From contig WKLE02003130.1 of NCBI GenBank assembly GCA_014885115.2, forward strand, positions 1-30,627: a DNA stretch of 30,627 nt, read 5' to 3'. Positions 19,401-28,657 of the stretch are shown piece after piece (within the stretch, counting starts at the first letter, position 1; the number at the start of each line of letters is the position of its first letter). The notes beneath the pieces were generated by a model. The model saw only the letters and a list, made by a program, of their open reading frames with translations. It searched no databases and was not told where the DNA came from. Both the position numbers and the translations under genes were made by a program. Source of the stretch: Asterionellopsis glacialis. Lineage: Eukaryota; Bacillariophyta; Plagiogrammaphyceae; Rhaphoneidales; Asterionellopsidaceae.

Positions 19401-20681
19401 TTTACGTATGCCCATGAGTAATGATATGTCGCACAAGGACGCCATGGATTGCATTGTACTTCAATCCTTGAATGGTCCATCCATCCATAGTTCTGATCGT
19501 GAACGTGCCGGAAGGATTTGGTCTGAATTTGTCGCTCCTTGGTTCAAGTTCCCAGCTCATTGGTTGTTGAGGGAATTGAGAGAAAGTATGAAACCTGACA
19601 AGTATTCTACTGTTGTTAAGTTTGCTCCAGGACAAAGCGTTAGGACAGCCTTTGGTGATGGTAAGATTGTGTCTGTCATTGAAGGAAACCCCGCCGCTGC
19701 CTTACGATACAAGATTAGACTTCCTTTCGGTATTGCCTATGTTCGCCCAAGTGGTATCATTCATGGTCTTTCGTCGACAGATAAAACTGGATTTGTCAGG
19801 TCAGGGGACAAGATGGAAAGTATGGACGTTCCAGAAGAATCAGAAGCCAAAAAGTTGGCTCAAAGTTGTGAGATTTTGTTTGCTACCGAACATATGTATG
19901 TGTTTATGCGGTTATACTGTTTATTGGTGTCAATCTTATCAGATACTCGTGACGATATACATCAGTTAGAACAGAAATTGGGTAGAAAAGAGTTCAACTA
20001 TGCGGGAGTTGTGACATCACTTCATCAATTGATTAGCAGGGATATTGAATCAAAAGCCTACGAGAGCTATTGCCGGAAAGCTACTAAAGGAAAAGTTTAC
20101 CAAGTTGCTGCGTTGCCCAAGTTGGTGAAAGCTTGCGCTGATGCTCTAATGAAGGTGGCACGGGAAAATAAAGTATTATCATGTTATGATATCTCTCAAT
20201 TGAAGGAAATGGTAAGTTGTAGCGGTGCAAAATATTGGAATAGCCTTTGTTCACCTTGATTTTCTAATGTCTGACTTTTCGGTTCATTTCTCTCAATTAC
20301 TTATAAAACTATCTGCAGGATCCTATTCATTTAAGAGAGCAAAGTCTGAATGTCGCAGAACATGCTTCGTATCGAATTCAGTATGACTGTGTGGATAAGT
20401 TTATTTATTTTTGTTACCTACCCTCAGATGCTGATTTGTTGTTGACACCACAAAGAGACCCATCTTCAGCAACAGACAAAGACACGGCAACAAGTGATGG
20501 TGATGTCGTCATGGACCTCGACGACGAAGATGCTGATCATGATGATGGGGGAGATGATAATACGTCAGAGGAGGCTGACACCGAATCATCAAGACAAGAC
20601 AGAGATGGATTGTATTCTTCCAACAAGGAAGAGGATGATGCTGATTTTGAACAACAATCCAAACGTCCAAAGCTAAAATAA
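16411..20681 (+). CDS. SIN3: Sin3 transcriptional corepressor
   Basis: Three exons, 16411-18420, 18517-20211 and 20319-20681, joined by phase-0 introns (GTATGT...TTGTAG and GTAAGT...CTGCAG), give 1355 residues. PAH1 lies at the very N-terminus ([17 protein letters not shown] to [13 protein letters not shown], residues 3-75). A long Gln/Pro/Ala/Gly-rich linker follows (about 95-370). PAH2 is at about 371-445 ([20 protein letters not shown] to YFLPDAV). A PAH3-like block is near 578-640 ([20 protein letters not shown]). The HDAC-interaction domain follows in exon 2 (ITPSYRTYP, then [19 protein letters not shown] and the [20 protein letters not shown] segment), with a Sin3 C-terminal region after it and an acidic tail ending KRPKLK. 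Sin3 is the nuclear scaffold that brings histone deacetylases to promoters via PAH-bound factors. [10 protein letters not shown]...[10 protein letters not shown] insert near residues 1038-1088 is unusual for Sin3. Confidence 0.93.
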
Positions 20682-21855
20682 AGCCGTTACTGTAGTTTGT
20701 GTTTTAGTAACATCACCTAGGGGAGGATATTGTACATATTATTATTATTCTAAAGGACCAGTCTATCTACAACGTTTGCTGCATACTTTTTATAACGCAT
20801 TTTCGATATTCTTGTTTTGATGCCCAGGAATTTTGGAAGACCATCCGCTTGTAACCCGATCTATAAGAAACTTAGATCTACTATTTCATATGTTTAAAAT
20901 CTACCTCCTCTTTTGTCCGGGGAAGGGCCTTTATTCTAATAAGGTCAAGGTGCTACAGCACTACATCTTCGATCAACTCATGTTTGTTGGTGAGGTATTA
21001 TGAAATAAACTGAATGGATCATCACTTTTGCTAGCGCAATTGCCTGGATGGAATATCATATTCGGGTAGAGCATGGTTGGAATCCCTGTGCATGAAAAAC
21101 GAACACAGCAATTGTAGGTCTCTAGTAGAAACACATTCAAATGCCGTTTTAATTGTGTTTCGTGCAGCAGGAAGTTTACAAATGACTGCTGTCTCTGGAC
21201 AGCCACAAGCACCCACTTCTTTGTTTCCTTTAGAAGTGTATTAGAGACAAGTCCATGTATCGTTCCACAAGTTTCTTACAGATCCTATCTTTGGCACTCC
21301 TCCGTATCCTCATCCGAACTGTCGGGAGCACAACTACAATGTATTCAGTAAGATCCTTCTCGTATGACCATGATCAATGTGTTGATCGGAAACGGCACTG
21401 TCTGTAGGACTAGCTCTGGTACTTCACATCGAAAGAGGGAAGGAATTCATAACTTGGTATTGCATCATTGATGATCAACTAATCACGTAAAGTCAAAAAT
21501 GAAGATGGCACATACTTCTCGTACGTGTTTGCATTGTCACGTCAAACAAAGATACAGGCAGACATAGTAACGGGTTCCTTTTTTCATAAAAATAAACGCA
21601 AACAAAAAAGAGAATTCATAATGTCCAAAAAAATTCAAATCACCATTGTTTTTATCTATTTAAAAAGATAACATTGGCATTTATTGTATATGTGATAAAA
21701 CCAAAACGTATAGCATGCTTCTAGACTTCTCTAGATGAATGATACGAACAATCTCGTACCCCATCCATCTAACCGTCCATACTTCTTTTTCCTTCCGTCG
21801 TCACATATCATCATTCTCTCCTGTATATATGTTGCAGTTTTCTTTTTCCAATAAA
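20682..21855. other. Intergenic region between Sin3 and NFU 3' ends
   Basis: Nearly 1.2 kb between converging genes. I see no family-like open frame, tRNA or clear repeat. It must contain both 3' untranslated regions. Confidence 0.5.
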
Positions 21856-22748
21856 TTATTCATCCCATTCCACACGTAATCCAGACATCATGAAATGTCT
21901 TTGTAATCGTTGTACAATTTCTAATTTGACAGAATTAAGCGATGCACTTGCACCTTCCATTTTTAACAAAATTGTAGGTGCTACACTATCTTCACCTGTA
22001 ATGGAAGATATATCTATAGTTCCACCGGCCACATCTAAAAATGGTCGTACACCATCCAATACTACATTAATTTGATCTTCCGACAACTCGGGACCTTCTG
22101 GCATACTTTGTATGACTTCTTGAATTTCAGGTATACGTTCCTTCAAACCACGTTCTAAACCCATTTTCATTGTTTGTGTAGACGATGGACATGTACCACA
22201 GGCACCCTTTTGAAAAAACAACCCAAAGAGAGAGAAAGAGACAATATTTCGTAAAACATGGGTGAGATGAGTTAATTATAGATACGATACGATAAGGACT
22301 GGCCGCACAAAAGGAAAACAATGCGGTCATGTCGCATGTACGTAGTGCAGTATTGCATCGAACAACATACCTGTAATTCTAATTTTACAACCGGTCCATC
22401 AATATCCGATATAGCAACATTACCACCATCTTGAATCAAGTAAGGTCTCATTTTATCCAACACCTTTTCAACATTGTCCCATGTTAAATCAAGTGGACCA
22501 CCGTCATCATCATCATCGTTACCGCCGGAAACAGCAGCCTCCATTGGATCTGCAGTTGCCGTTTCGGAATCTGCATCATCAAAAGGTGAAACAATTGTCA
22601 TTCCAACAACAAGTGCTGAAGGCACCTTATTCTTACTGCTACTACTAGTAGTAACACCGAAGGTATGCTTTGTGTTCCACGTCGAAAGGAAGGCATTGGC
22701 ACTTGATGCCAACAAAGTTAACAGAGCAAGATTATTTGTAAACTTCAT
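21856..22748 (-). CDS. NFU: Plastid-targeted NFU iron-sulfur scaffold (NifU C-terminal domain)
   Basis: Two exons, 22371-22748 and 21856-22206, with a 164-nt phase-0 intron (GTATGT...CAAAAG), encode 242 residues. The N-terminus is a signal peptide ending SSANA with Phe20 at +1, followed by a Ser/Thr/Lys-rich stretch: the bipartite plastid signal of diatoms. A first NifU domain (about 87-160) has VLDKMRPYLIQDGGNV and GACGTCPSS, whose Cys129 and Cys132 hold the transferable 4Fe-4S or 2Fe-2S cluster. A second, degenerate domain (about 173-242) has VVLDGVRPFLDVAGGTIDI but no CxxC. This matches Arabidopsis chloroplast NFU1-3, which deliver clusters to photosystem I and other plastid Fe-S proteins. 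The intron falls exactly between LELQ and GACGTC. The start is the only ATG that supplies the presequence. Confidence 0.92.
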
Positions 22749-23364
22749 TTTCTTTGATTCTTCTAGAAGCTACGTGACGTGACAATATCTCTAGACAAAA
22801 CACCCAAAAAGGTAGAATGTTCAAGCTCTTTGGTTTGATTAACGACGAATGTGAAGCAGAGAATGATGATGAACGCCTAAACCAAGCCAAGCAAGAAGCA
22901 CAGAAAAGGAGACGCAGACGGATCAACAAGCGAAGGAATAGAGATGAGTGCCGAGCGGAAGAAGTTGTCTCATTCTTGTGCTTTCTGTGGCTGTTGTGTG
23001 TGAACGTACGTAAGATGGGTAATGCTGACGTTTGGCTGACGTAGATTCTGAAGGAACTTCAATGTCACTTCTTTGCTCTAGTCTACTACTGGAAGAAAGA
23101 ACAAAAAGCAAAGAAAAAATGAAAAACTGGTTGGACGACAAAGGACGGACACACACAAGCGAAGATTCATTTTTAGTACAGAAAGACAGACTTTACAGCA
23201 TATTTTATATTTATTACTGTATTTAATATTTACTGTACTTTAAAAAAAAGTGATTTGACACGAAAGATAGAGGACTACATGGTTTACGACGCATATCTCT
23301 CTTTATATCTTGTCATCACAGCCACGCACCACTCACAATGACCAATTATTTTTAATTTCATAGA
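22749..23364. promoter_or_regulatory. Divergent upstream region with three TGACGT boxes
   Basis: This 616-nt space separates NFU (minus) from the secretory-pathway gene (plus). TGACGT occurs at 22775-22780, 23026-23031 and 23037-23042; the last two are an 11-bp-spaced pair, each preceded by GGC or TGC. Such boxes are known CO2/cAMP-response elements in Phaeodactylum. A 75-aa open frame inside is K/R-rich without a family and I do not call it. Confidence 0.35.
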
Positions 23365-24057
23365 ATGATTGCAATAGCAATATTGCTGAATGTTTTCTGG
23401 ATAAGCACAGCTGTTGCTAACAAAGAGGTTTCTTTGAAACAAAGAGGATTTTCTTGGTCGGCTTCACTGCACCGGCCCACAGGGATAGCCACGTCTGTCG
23501 AGAAATCACATGTGTTGAAGGGAAGTCCCTTGGATCTTTCATTGTCTCGAGTCAAACCAAAACAACAACTTGAATCTATAAGAAATCATTTTGAATCTTA
23601 CCCTTGTTGGCTTGGTCGTCCGGCAGTTACTTTTGGACTGCTGAGAACTGTTCAAGACGAAAGAAAACAAACAACATGGATCAAAGACGTTTTGTTTGGA
23701 ATTAATCTGTTGTCTTTTGGTAGACCTCGAAGAGAGCTTCAAATAGATCAGGATAGACAAAGTAAGCGGTTGGTGGTTACCTTACCTGTACAGGGAGGCC
23801 TATTAGCACTGAAGAGTAAAAATAAAAAAGACACTGATTTGGGTTGTCTTTTATTTTCCTTGGTGCAAAAGTCAGAACACGATTTTTTAATAGAAACTGG
23901 GATATCAGGATATCGCCCTACTATTGCTGGAGGTCCACCAGTTTCACGCTTTCGTAAATGGACTTACTGGTTGACTCAATCTCATGTTCACGCTTATGTT
24001 ATGTGGAGATTCCACAATTACTGCCGTCGGTCAGACATCACAAAGGAACTGCAATGA
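23365..24057 (+). CDS. Secretory-pathway protein of unknown function
   Basis: An intronless frame of 230 residues from an ATG with A-rich context. Residues 1-18 (MIAIAILLNVFWISTAVA) form a clear signal peptide. The mature part has no further obvious membrane segment. It includes ESYPCWLGRPAVTFGLLRT, a basic FGRPRREL stretch, VVTLPVQGGLLALKS and LIETGISGYRPTIAGGPPVS, and ends with aromatic- and His-rich WTYWLTQSHVHAYVMWRFHN. The mix of beta-like stretches and a conserved-looking Gly/Pro turn suggests a folded globular domain. I do not recognise the family. The protein could enter the ER, the plastid periphery or the cell surface; there is no Phe at the predicted cleavage site, so plastid import is not indicated. 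It is divergent from NFU. Confidence 0.65.
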   Translation: MIAIAILLNVFWISTAVANKEVSLKQRGFSWSASLHRPTGIATSVEKSHVLKGSPLDLSLSRVKPKQQLESIRNHFESYPCWLGRPAVTFGLLRTVQDERKQTTWIKDVLFGINLLSFGRPRRELQIDQDRQSKRLVVTLPVQGGLLALKSKNKKDTDLGCLLFSLVQKSEHDFLIETGISGYRPTIAGGPPVSRFRKWTYWLTQSHVHAYVMWRFHNYCRRSDITKELQ

Positions 24058-24181
24058 TACCTGACCCCAAATAGCTGTCGATACACGTCTGCTACCACTA
24101 GAAAGTCGGAAACTTTACAGGATGTTATCACATGCACGAAGCCATTTCCCGAAGTATTCTTACATTACAAGTATATAGAGC

Positions 24182-24196
24182 TATATATATATATAT
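24182..24196. repeat. TA microsatellite
   Basis: Seven TA repeats plus T, between two converging genes. Confidence 0.85.
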
Positions 24197-24361
24197 TGCT
24201 TTAATTGCTCGTTTACTATTGTTTTTCATTATTTTTCTTTTATTGCTGTTATTTTGTCTTCCAATGTATAAAATTTGAAACTAGAAACCATAAGAAATGC
24301 TTATCCAAGCACACTGTGTTCCCAAATTTATTCGTGGTATCTTCATCTTGTGACCTTCTGT

Positions 24362-25114
24362 CTAGCTTGGTGCTGATTTCGTATCATTCGAGTCTAATGC
24401 AGGATCTTCTGAGTTTAACGGAGAAGGAATGGGATCTTCTCGGTCTGATGGAGGAGGATCGGAATCTTCTAAATCCGAAGGAGGAATGTTTGAACATTGC
24501 CCAAAGCAATGTATATCTGAATTCTTTTGTCCCCGACGACGTTTAAAACATACAACCGCAATACAAGAAGCACAAACTGCAGATACGCCACCTATCGTAG
24601 CCACTACAACCTCAGCAGCAATTATGAAATCATCATACGAGTAAAATGCAGGATCATCTGAACATTGTCCAAAGCAATTTGCTATGGCACATGGATCGTT
24701 TTCCCAGGATTTGATGTTCGAGCAATCATGTGCCACATGAAATGTTCCCGTGTACAAATCAACATCGCAAACAACACAATAATCGCAAAAGTCATCACCA
24801 ATGCTCATCAGCAAGCAACTGCAACCAACATTTTGGCCATCAGGACATGATATTGCAACTTCAAAAGGTTTGCCACTCGTACTGACACCAGGTGCCGCAC
24901 AAAGGTATTCATTGTCAAACCATTCACAAACACTCCATTGTGAGTCACGATTGGTTAGAGTCTCTTTTCTCAAAGAATTGTGTTCAGTATCTGACTTTGT
25001 TTTGATGGCATTGGATGATCTAGCCCAAGCTAAACAAAGGGTGAGTACAACGACAAGGATACGAAACACTTTTTGTGTGGATTTTTTATAAGCTTTCATG
25101 AAAGTAGATGTCAT
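24362..25114 (-). CDS. Cysteine-rich single-pass membrane protein
   Basis: A single open frame of 250 residues from ATG 25112-25114; an alternative in-frame ATG five codons later would also keep the signal peptide. A basic N-terminus and hydrophobic core (VFRILVVVLTLCLAWA) form a signal peptide. The ectodomain, to about residue 160, has roughly 14 Cys, including CSCLLM, FCDYCVVCDVD and CFGQCS, which suggests several disulfides. One membrane segment follows (IIAAEVVVATIGGVSAVCAS to about residue 188), then a KRRRGQK stop-transfer. The tail repeats acidic Ser-Asp-x-Glu-Asp-Pro units (PSDLEDSDPPPSDREDP and so on) and contains a second CFGQCS. I recognise no family. A cell-surface or endomembrane type I protein is inferred. 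Confidence 0.7.
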   Translation of the reverse strand: MTSTFMKAYKKSTQKVFRILVVVLTLCLAWARSSNAIKTKSDTEHNSLRKETLTNRDSQWSVCEWFDNEYLCAAPGVSTSGKPFEVAISCPDGQNVGCSCLLMSIGDDFCDYCVVCDVDLYTGTFHVAHDCSNIKSWENDPCAIANCFGQCSDDPAFYSYDDFIIAAEVVVATIGGVSAVCASCIAVVCFKRRRGQKNSDIHCFGQCSNIPPSDLEDSDPPPSDREDPIPSPLNSEDPALDSNDTKSAPS

Positions 25115-26359
25115 GGTCTTCTTTCAAAATCGAGGATAGAGGAAATTCCTTTGCTTGCTTTTCTGGTTCTCTTTGTACTTTTTTGTGTGAGGAAAGAGCC
25201 AGGGAGTTACGTTGTCTTGTGAGTATGTATAAAATATGTGATAAACTTTTATATTAGCTTTCTACTATCATGATCATGACTATGTAGTCTTACGTTCACA
25301 AGATAGATGATGAACGAATCAAGGAAGACACGAACACGAACATGAAAGCAACAGGACCAAAGACCTGCGCAAAACTGTGTCACTTTCTAAACCTGAAATA
25401 GTAACACTACCCTTATACAGGAAGTTACAAATAGGATGACACTCCACAATTTCGTTCGATAGACTGTTTCAAAAAAATAATGTATTTTATACAAAAATAC
25501 ATTTGAAGATTTATGGATGGACGACCATCTTATTTTCATGTCATGCATACAGTAATAAAGTAATTCCTCCCCACAAAACAGAACAAAGATGCTCTATCTG
25601 CCTCGTCTTGAGATATCTAGAAGCTGCAGGCAATAGTAAAGGTGCAACGCTCCCCCTAAAATGCACTCGATTACCAACTAAATTTCCTCTACTGTCTCAT
25701 AAAACACTGTAATCTTAGAAAACAATTCCACCAGTTCTATAGCTAAATATGAATTGTGCTTCGATAAATTTGTGAGCAAGATGCAAGAATTTCAACGTAT
25801 TCCTCGTGTCGTTGTTGGTGCTGCTGTGTTGCAACTGTGATGTTAGTTGTGGATGTGGTGATGTAAATCCAGTATAAACAAGCTAGTGAATGACTTCTTC
25901 ACAGAGATACTCCCCCCCATCATGCATAACAGAAAAAAATACTCACAAAACGGACCTTAAAGAGAGTCTAAACTGATCAAGCGTTCTCTCTTCAGACGTT
26001 GCAGTCCGATATTATTAAGTCTTGTTGTTATGAATGTCATGTTGCGTAGGTGGTGAGAAAGATCACAACGAATACAGTATAGGCAACTGTCTAAAGACTC
26101 TGTTGATCACGATTTTATTAACAAACACACTATGGTAGTCTCTAGTCTAGAAAAGCTCTACAGTCAGTACATCATAATAAAAAAATAATGACTATAGCTT
26201 TTGTACAATGTCTTTTTATTTACGTAGCTGTTACAATTCTGAATTCGTCCGTTTTAGTTATTCATTCCATCTATCTTTTCAGTGGGGGGGGGTATTCCAA
26301 AAGACAGTGGAGCACGTCATGACAAGAAAAAAATGAGAGAACTTTAGTTTTTTCATTTT
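25115..26359. other. Intergenic region
   Basis: About 1.25 kb lacking any convincing gene or RNA. It contains a run of nine G at 26284-26292 and several short A/T-rich hairpin-prone stretches. The 5' leader of the Cys-rich membrane protein gene and the 3' end of the G-patch gene must lie here. Confidence 0.5.
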
Positions 26360-27118
26360 CTAGTCTTCATCCGAGGAAGAAGCAACCTTTTGTTTCTTTT
26401 TATCCTTTTTCGACTTTTTATTCTTCTTTTTTTCTTTTTTCTTGTCTGTTGTGACGTTTACAGCAGAATCCTCTTGTTCGTCGTCATCCGACCTTTGTCG
26501 TTTCTGTTTCTTTTGTTTCTTGGTTTCCACCAAGTCGGTAGAACGTGTTGCTGTTGTCGTTGTTGAAGACGGTGGTGGCACAGGTGATTGTGATCGACTA
26601 CTGCTGTTGGATGGTAGTTTGGTTCCAAAAATGGCAGCAAGGTCATGTTCTGATTTATCATTCAAATCTTTGGCAGCTCTCATTTTACGTGCATGTCCAG
26701 CATTTACCTTATTCCGTGCCAATACCAATTCATTATTTGATTTTTTCGAAGATTTTCTCTTTTTATCCTTTTTGAATTTTTTCTTTTTCGAAAATGATGA
26801 TGATTCTTCCTTGGACGTTTCAGTAGCAGCAGCATTCTCTGTACCACTACCATGTTGAGATTGCAAATTGGAAAGGACAGATGCAAAATTATCTACATTG
26901 GTATCCCACCCTTGGGATCCTGTTATATCCGATCCTGATGCACCAATACCCAAGGAATCATCTAAGCGTCGTACAGCTCGCAAGGCATGAGCCGTTCCCT
27001 GTTTACGTTTCCCTAATCCCTGTCCTTCCGTCCAACCCATTTTACTCAACAAGGACAAACCCTTATTGGATTTGGTCCATTCCGAATTACGTGTATCTTC
27101 CGATGCTACAATTGTCAT
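26360..27118 (-). CDS. PINX1/Pxr1-like G-patch protein
   Basis: A single exon of 252 residues with ATG at 27116-27118. The N-terminus has a G-patch domain (about 17-60): KGLSLLSKMGWTEGQGLG, then a basic loop and LGIGAS. A WDTNVDNFASVLSNL segment follows, matching the Trp-x-x-x-x-x-x-Phe-x-x-x-Leu step of PINX1. The middle has VLARNKVNAGHARKMRAAKD and SEHDLAAIFG, which match the ARNKVxxxxRFxRAKDLSxKSxxDLxxIFG block of Pxr1/PINX1. The rest is Lys-rich with Ser/Asp patches, typical of nucleolar proteins. Family members activate the Prp43/DHX15 helicase in pre-rRNA processing and, in some species, inhibit telomerase. A nucleolar role is therefore expected. TGACGT lies right next to the start (27121-27126). 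Confidence 0.88.
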   Translation of the reverse strand: MTIVASEDTRNSEWTKSNKGLSLLSKMGWTEGQGLGKRKQGTAHALRAVRRLDDSLGIGASGSDITGSQGWDTNVDNFASVLSNLQSQHGSGTENAAATETSKEESSSFSKKKKFKKDKKRKSSKKSNNELVLARNKVNAGHARKMRAAKDLNDKSEHDLAAIFGTKLPSNSSSRSQSPVPPPSSTTTTATRSTDLVETKKQKKQKRQRSDDDEQEDSAVNVTTDKKKEKKKNKKSKKDKKKQKVASSSDED

Positions 27119-28657
27119 GTTGACGTAATTCTTCTATATTATATTTATTTGTGCTGTAGTAATGAAAGTCTTGTCCTCGTCCTGTATCTTTCTTTTGGTT
27201 GGTGAGAGATCGAGGGAACCGACCTGCTAGCTAGAAAGACTACGAGCAGCAGGAGGACTACGCTGTTGTAACAAGGAAGAAAAAGTGTTCTTTTTGTTCT
27301 TCTCTCTTTTGAAAGAAAGCGTGCTTCAAAGCACGCCCCAGAAAAAAAGGTGATGAGAGGGATCGATCGGGTGTGTTTACTATTTTTGTTGTTGGTGGTG
27401 GTGGTTGTGACTTGTGGGATGCACGCATCGCCACTCGCGCAATCTCTGTCTTTCGTTCCACTTGCTTGTTGTGCATGGCCGGCCAGACTCTGCTGGATCC
27501 TCTAGTAGAGATGGGCTGTGGTTCAAGACGCACGACGATCGGACCAAAGAAGAGAAGAAGTTGTTTTGTAATCCATATATTCATTAATTAATAACTTTCA
27601 TGATATACATCCGTTCAAACCAAACTAAACCAATCAAATCTTCAAAAGGACATGAAATTAATTCAATATGTCTACTATACATATATTGCCAGTATCATAA
27701 AATATTATGTTCTGCATTCCCTACAAACTATATTGTGAGAATTATTTACGTAGAATCTGTTCTCGAAAAGAGGGATCGAGTTTCGTCAAGGATGTCTTTC
27801 AGGATTCGGTTGCCATCCACGGCATTCATGGAAATTTCAAAGAGGAGTAATGATACCATTGCGGATAGAGTTTGATGGAGGAAAGTTCGGAGAATTGTAC
27901 GTGAATCCCAAGAGAGAGAGAAATGGGAGCGAGATGGGATGATGGTATCCTTTGATGCTAATGATCGATTGGGGGAGTGCGCAACCGGGGGATTGTTGCC
28001 TTTCATTTTTCATTCACATATGAACATGAAAGTATATCTTTGATGGCACATGATATATCATGGCTGGCGTTCATAAAAAAACATCTAAGAGAGAAGTGTA
28101 AACACAGATCAATGAATATGTTGCAACAAACAGCTGCAGCTAAATTTAGAGAAAAAGTTTTGTACTCATGTTTACTAGTCACACATTTGAATGATAAGAG
28201 TGGTAGGACTCTAGCAATGAGGAGTTATGTTTGGTGTGCTTACTAATTATGGGCATGTGAAAGTGCACTATTGTTCAAGGTCATGATCAGTATCATAGAA
28301 ACCCCAGAGAGAAGTAAAAGAGAAAAAACAGCATGGCGACAATCATAATACATATTACATCCTAAAGCATGTTATAAAAAGTGCACTAGAATAGCTAGTG
28401 GTTTGATCAGACAAGTTTCTTCAATTGGTTTGATAAAGCTGCTTACATTTAATAGGTTTCTTTGTCTTACTTTTTGTTTACTGTCGCCTGGACAGATTGG
28501 TCTGTATTCCAATCTCCTTCCCACACTGTTTAGTTTTGATACACACGAAAAGATCCTAATCGTTCTCCCTTGCGTCCTTTCTGTTGCACTTGGCACTTAA
28601 TTTTTATCATATTGTACCCTCCATACTCCTTCCCACCGTCCTAAGCCCTAGATATGT
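27119..28657. other. Intergenic region with one doubtful small ORF
   Basis: About 1.5 kb. The only noteworthy open frame is 27746-28006 on the minus strand (86 residues, ATG start, with LHQTLSAMVSLLLFEISMNA and RILKDILDETRS near the end), which could be a small protein or an exon but has no recognised family. A strong hairpin lies at 27319-27336. The rest shows no gene. Confidence 0.4.
27319..27336. repeat. Perfect 8-bp GC-rich hairpin
   Basis: GCGTGCTT and AAGCACGC flank a CA loop about 200 bp upstream of the G-patch gene start. It is the strongest short hairpin in this spacer; its role is unknown. Confidence 0.6.

Noticed and set aside
22817..23044. A 75-residue plus-strand ORF between NFU and the secretory gene
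   Set aside because: It has K/R-rich composition, no family, an ending unlike a folded domain and a location inside the shared promoter region. There is too little support.
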